Source: Candidatus Uhrbacteria bacterium | GTDB taxonomy: Bacteria > Patescibacteriota > Patescibacteriia > UBA9934 > GWF2-40-263 | Direction of reading: 5' to 3' | Length of the DNA stretch: 13,350 bases | Assembly (NCBI GenBank): GCA_003511125.1 | Contig: DOJV01000062.1 | Location: 1 to 13,350, forward strand | In this document: positions 11,645 through 13,350 of the stretch, in pieces | How positions within the stretch are numbered: position 1 is the stretch's first letter | Layout: each line of letters begins with the position of its first letter | Program-made: the position numbers and the translations under genes | Notes under the pieces: model-generated | Told to the model about the DNA's origin: nothing | What the model saw: only the letters and a program-made list of their open reading frames with translations | Databases searched by the model: none

Positions 11645-12949
11645 CTATTTCAAACTTTTCTTACTTCTAACCATTCGATGGTATCTTACCGCGAAACGAT
11701 GGGCTTCGTCACGCGCTTGCTGAAACAAATTCTTGCCGCGCTCGGCGATTTGCAAGGTTTTATTGTCGTTTCGATCAAAAACCAACCGATCTTGTTTACG
11801 ATCAAAACCCTTGGCAATGCCGATCACCAGAACTTTTATTCCCAAATCTTGAAATACTCGAGTAATTCTATTCACCTGCCCCTCCCCGCCATCAATGACA
11901 AAAATTTCCGGTAAAGGCCAAGTATACACATGTTTCAAACGGCGACGAATCACTTCTTCGAGCATAGCCACATCGTTCGCGCCTTTGACGGTTTTGATTT
12001 TGAACTTTCGATACAAATTTTTGGCCGGCTTCCCGGCCTCAAAAACCACCATCGAACCAACAGCTGAAGTACCAGAAATGTTACTGATATCGTAAGCCTC
12101 GATTCGACCCGAAAGATTAATGGTGTCTTCTTTGGTTTTTGTGAGTGGTAGGTCCGAATCTTCACGGGAAATGATGGCGACATCCTGAATATGTTCCAAG
12201 GCAAAAATTTGATTACGGAGTTTGGCAGCAACTTCGAACTTCATCTCTTTCGAAGCTTGGTTCATTTCTTTTTTTAACCGATCAATCAGGCGAGTTTTTT
12301 TGCCTTCAAAAAACAAAATCAAGTTTTTAATAATTCGCCGATAATCTTTTTTTGAAATCTTTCCAACACAAACTCCGGGACAGCGGCCGAGATGAACATT
12401 GAAGCAAGCTCGACTTCGACCAGTAATTTCCGGCGGTCGACAATCGCTCCAAGGAATAATTTTGCGCAACAAGTCGAGAGCTTTACGCAAAGCCGCACCG
12501 CTGGTGTATGGCCCAAAGACAGCCAAAAATTCTTTTTTGGCTTTGACCGAAAGTTGGCGGCTAAAAGGATTGATACCGAGCCGCTCGAGCTCAAGCCCAC
12601 GCATTAAAAGTGGACGAGGAAAATCTTCGTTGGTGATAACAAGGTAGAGAAAACTTTTGTCATCGCGTTCCAAAATATTATATTTGGGTTTTTGCGATTT
12701 GATTTGGTTGGCTTCAAGGACCAGGGCTTCAATGACGGTTGATGTTTCGAAATAATCGATCCGAGCGATTTGACCAACCATTTCGGCGATGCGGCTGTCG
12801 TGGGCTTTGGTAAAGTAGGAATTAACGCGTTTTTTGAGCGAAGTGGCTTTGCCAATGTAGAGCAGGTTTTGATTTTTATCAAAGAAAAAATAAACTCCGG
12901 GAGAATCGGGAAGGTTTTGATTTTTAATTTTAATATTTTTTGGAATCAT
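11645..12949 (-). CDS. uvrC: UvrABC excinuclease subunit C, short form
   Basis: UvrC makes the two incisions beside a DNA lesion in nucleotide excision repair. The 434-residue protein has the N-terminal GIY-YIG nuclease (PDSPGVYFF at 14-22, YIGKATSLKKR with Arg41, and Glu79 in EALVLEANQIK), which makes the 3' cut. A four-Cys cluster follows (Cys170, 182, 190, 194), the site associated with an iron-sulfur cluster in UvrC. Then come a UVR motif (about 221-255, KEMKFEVAAKLRNQI) that binds UvrB and an RNase H-like nuclease (YDISNISG at 286-293 with Asp287, DGGEGQ at 353-358, DEAHRFA at 414-420), which makes the 5' cut. The protein ends just after HRMVRSKKS, where normal UvrC (about 600 residues) continues into a helix-hairpin-helix domain. 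The usual FDxSH motif has Asn in place of His. ATG 12949 is chosen over 12985 because the family motifs begin just after it and a -10 box lies 6 nt upstream. Confidence 0.95.
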   Translation of the reverse strand: MIPKNIKIKNQNLPDSPGVYFFFDKNQNLLYIGKATSLKKRVNSYFTKAHDSRIAEMVGQIARIDYFETSTVIEALVLEANQIKSQKPKYNILERDDKSFLYLVITNEDFPRPLLMRGLELERLGINPFSRQLSVKAKKEFLAVFGPYTSGAALRKALDLLRKIIPWSDCRPPEITGRSRACFNVHLGRCPGVCVGKISKKDYRRIIKNLILFFEGKKTRLIDRLKKEMNQASKEMKFEVAAKLRNQIFALEHIQDVAIISREDSDLPLTKTKEDTINLSGRIEAYDISNISGTSAVGSMVVFEAGKPAKNLYRKFKIKTVKGANDVAMLEEVIRRRLKHVYTWPLPEIFVIDGGEGQVNRITRVFQDLGIKVLVIGIAKGFDRKQDRLVFDRNDNKTLQIAERGKNLFQQARDEAHRFAVRYHRMVRSKKSLK

Positions 12950-12955
12950 ACTTTC

Positions 12956-12961
12956 AGTATA
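12956..12961 (-). promoter_or_regulatory. -10 box for a leaderless uvrC mRNA
   Basis: The minus strand reads TATACT (5 of 6 to consensus), then GAAAGT, then the uvrC ATG. A transcript starting 7 nt after the box would begin on the A of the ATG. The T-rich spacer upstream is the T run of the preceding terminator. The -35 position, 17 nt up, is poor (TGGCCG). Confidence 0.55.
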
Positions 12962-12971
12962 AAAGAAAAAG

Positions 12972-12995
12972 AAAAAACCGGCCACATGTGACCGG
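12972..12995 (-). terminator. Rho-independent terminator upstream of uvrC
   Basis: On the minus strand CCGGTCA and TGGCCGG form a 7-bp GC-rich stem (one G-U pair) with a CATG loop, followed by six T and more T-rich sequence. It ends the transcript of whatever lies at 13021-13350. Confidence 0.85.
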
Positions 12996-12997
12996 GT

Positions 12998-13014
12998 GGC
13001 ACCGCTATGGTGCC
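12998..13014. other. Extra hairpin before the terminator
   Basis: GGCACC (12998-13003) pairs perfectly with GGTGCC (13009-13014) around a 5-nt loop, 2 nt from the terminator stem. The two stacked stems lie directly after the stop codon at 13021. Such a tandem arrangement is common at the 3' ends of stable RNAs as well as of mRNAs. Confidence 0.6.
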
Positions 13015-13020
13015 TAGTAG

Positions 13021-13350
13021 CTAGAGGGAAGAATCGACCTGACTAACCAAGATTCTCAGCCGCCGTACAGCAGCTTTGAAAATAATTGGCACTGACTGCC
13101 AACTATTGGCCATCTGCACACACTCCCCTATGGTTTCGAGCCTTTCGGCCCGCCACACAAGGAGGGTTTGGTACACAGACGCCTCCTGTTTACTACCGCC
13201 GCAACTGCGGTCTCGTAGATCGCGTCCCTTGCGCTGATTCCTCGGCAACTCGAGCAACTCCAACAGTTTTTTCTTTTCGGAGTCGCTATTGGCGAGAGAT
13301 ACTACTTTGGCCCAAAGCCGATCCTGAAGATCTGAGCTAAGGTACCAACG
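13021..13350 (-). CDS. Hypothetical protein, C-terminal fragment (or structured RNA)
   Basis: A frame open from the right edge for 109 codons to a TAG. It passes through KVVSLANSDSEKKKLLELL and ends near AVRRLRILVSQVDSSL. The peptide is charged and helical-looking, with no membrane segment, and I do not recognise it. Support for coding is the uninterrupted frame plus tandem hairpins and a strong terminator starting 6 nt after the stop. Against it, the DNA holds several well-formed small hairpins, including a 6-bp stem with a GAAA loop near 13131-13146 on the minus strand, so a non-coding RNA 3' end is possible. Composition is richer in GC than uvrC, recalling the orphan gene at 2637-3773. The true start lies outside the window. 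Confidence 0.45.
   Translation of the reverse strand, partial: RWYLSSDLQDRLWAKVVSLANSDSEKKKLLELLELPRNQRKGRDLRDRSCGGSKQEASVYQTLLVWRAERLETIGECVQMANSWQSVPIIFKAAVRRLRILVSQVDSSL

Noticed and set aside
12950..12985. Longer uvrC start with a Phe-rich N-terminus
   Set aside because: The extra residues are translated from the terminator T run and the -10 box; family motifs start after the ATG at 12949.

Overview
This window looks like a chromosomal segment from a bacterium of the Candidate Phyla Radiation (Patescibacteria, probably Parcubacteria-like). The assignment is inferred from gene style: a short mraZ-rsmH-ftsL cluster, a UvrC without its helix-hairpin-helix tail, a Memo-CapA fusion, a membrane-anchored alpha-2-macroglobulin, and almost no Shine-Dalgarno sequences. 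UGA is used as a stop (end of rsmH), which argues against the code-25 lineages. Every gene I can support lies on the minus strand, so biological order runs from high to low coordinates.

Right end (13350-11645): the 3' end of an unrecognised gene or structured RNA, then a hairpin and a strong terminator, then uvrC. A good -10 box sits 6 nt before the uvrC ATG, which predicts a leaderless mRNA. Between uvrC and the next gene is a perfect 42-bp palindrome.

Centre (11593-3884): an ECF-type sigma factor gene, 1 nt upstream of a 1723-residue alpha-2-macroglobulin (A2M) gene. The A2M protein has a short cytoplasmic N-terminus and one membrane segment, as an anti-sigma factor would, and it lacks the thioester Cys-X-Glu-Gln. 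After a hairpin comes a membrane-anchored protein that joins a Memo (AmmeMemoRadiSam protein B) domain to a CapA-type metallophosphoesterase. I propose that sigma factor and A2M form a surface-damage or protease-sensing unit. This is inference and is the most novel point in the window.

A GC-rich orphan gene follows (3773-2637), with its own Shine-Dalgarno and terminator. Its likely -35 box lies inside the preceding terminator hairpin.

Left part (2600-352): a regulatory region and the start of the dcw (division and cell wall) cluster. It holds two consensus DnaA boxes, a sigma70-type promoter overlapped by four MraZ boxes at exactly 10-bp spacing, then a 5' leader of about 220 nt containing two head-to-head arrays of 10-bp repeats that can fold into a long hairpin ending at the mraZ start. 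mraZ, rsmH and ftsL follow. The mraZ-rsmH gap holds a second long hairpin made of 9-bp repeats. After ftsL there is a hairpin-rich 247-bp gap, and then an unrecognised gene runs off the left edge.
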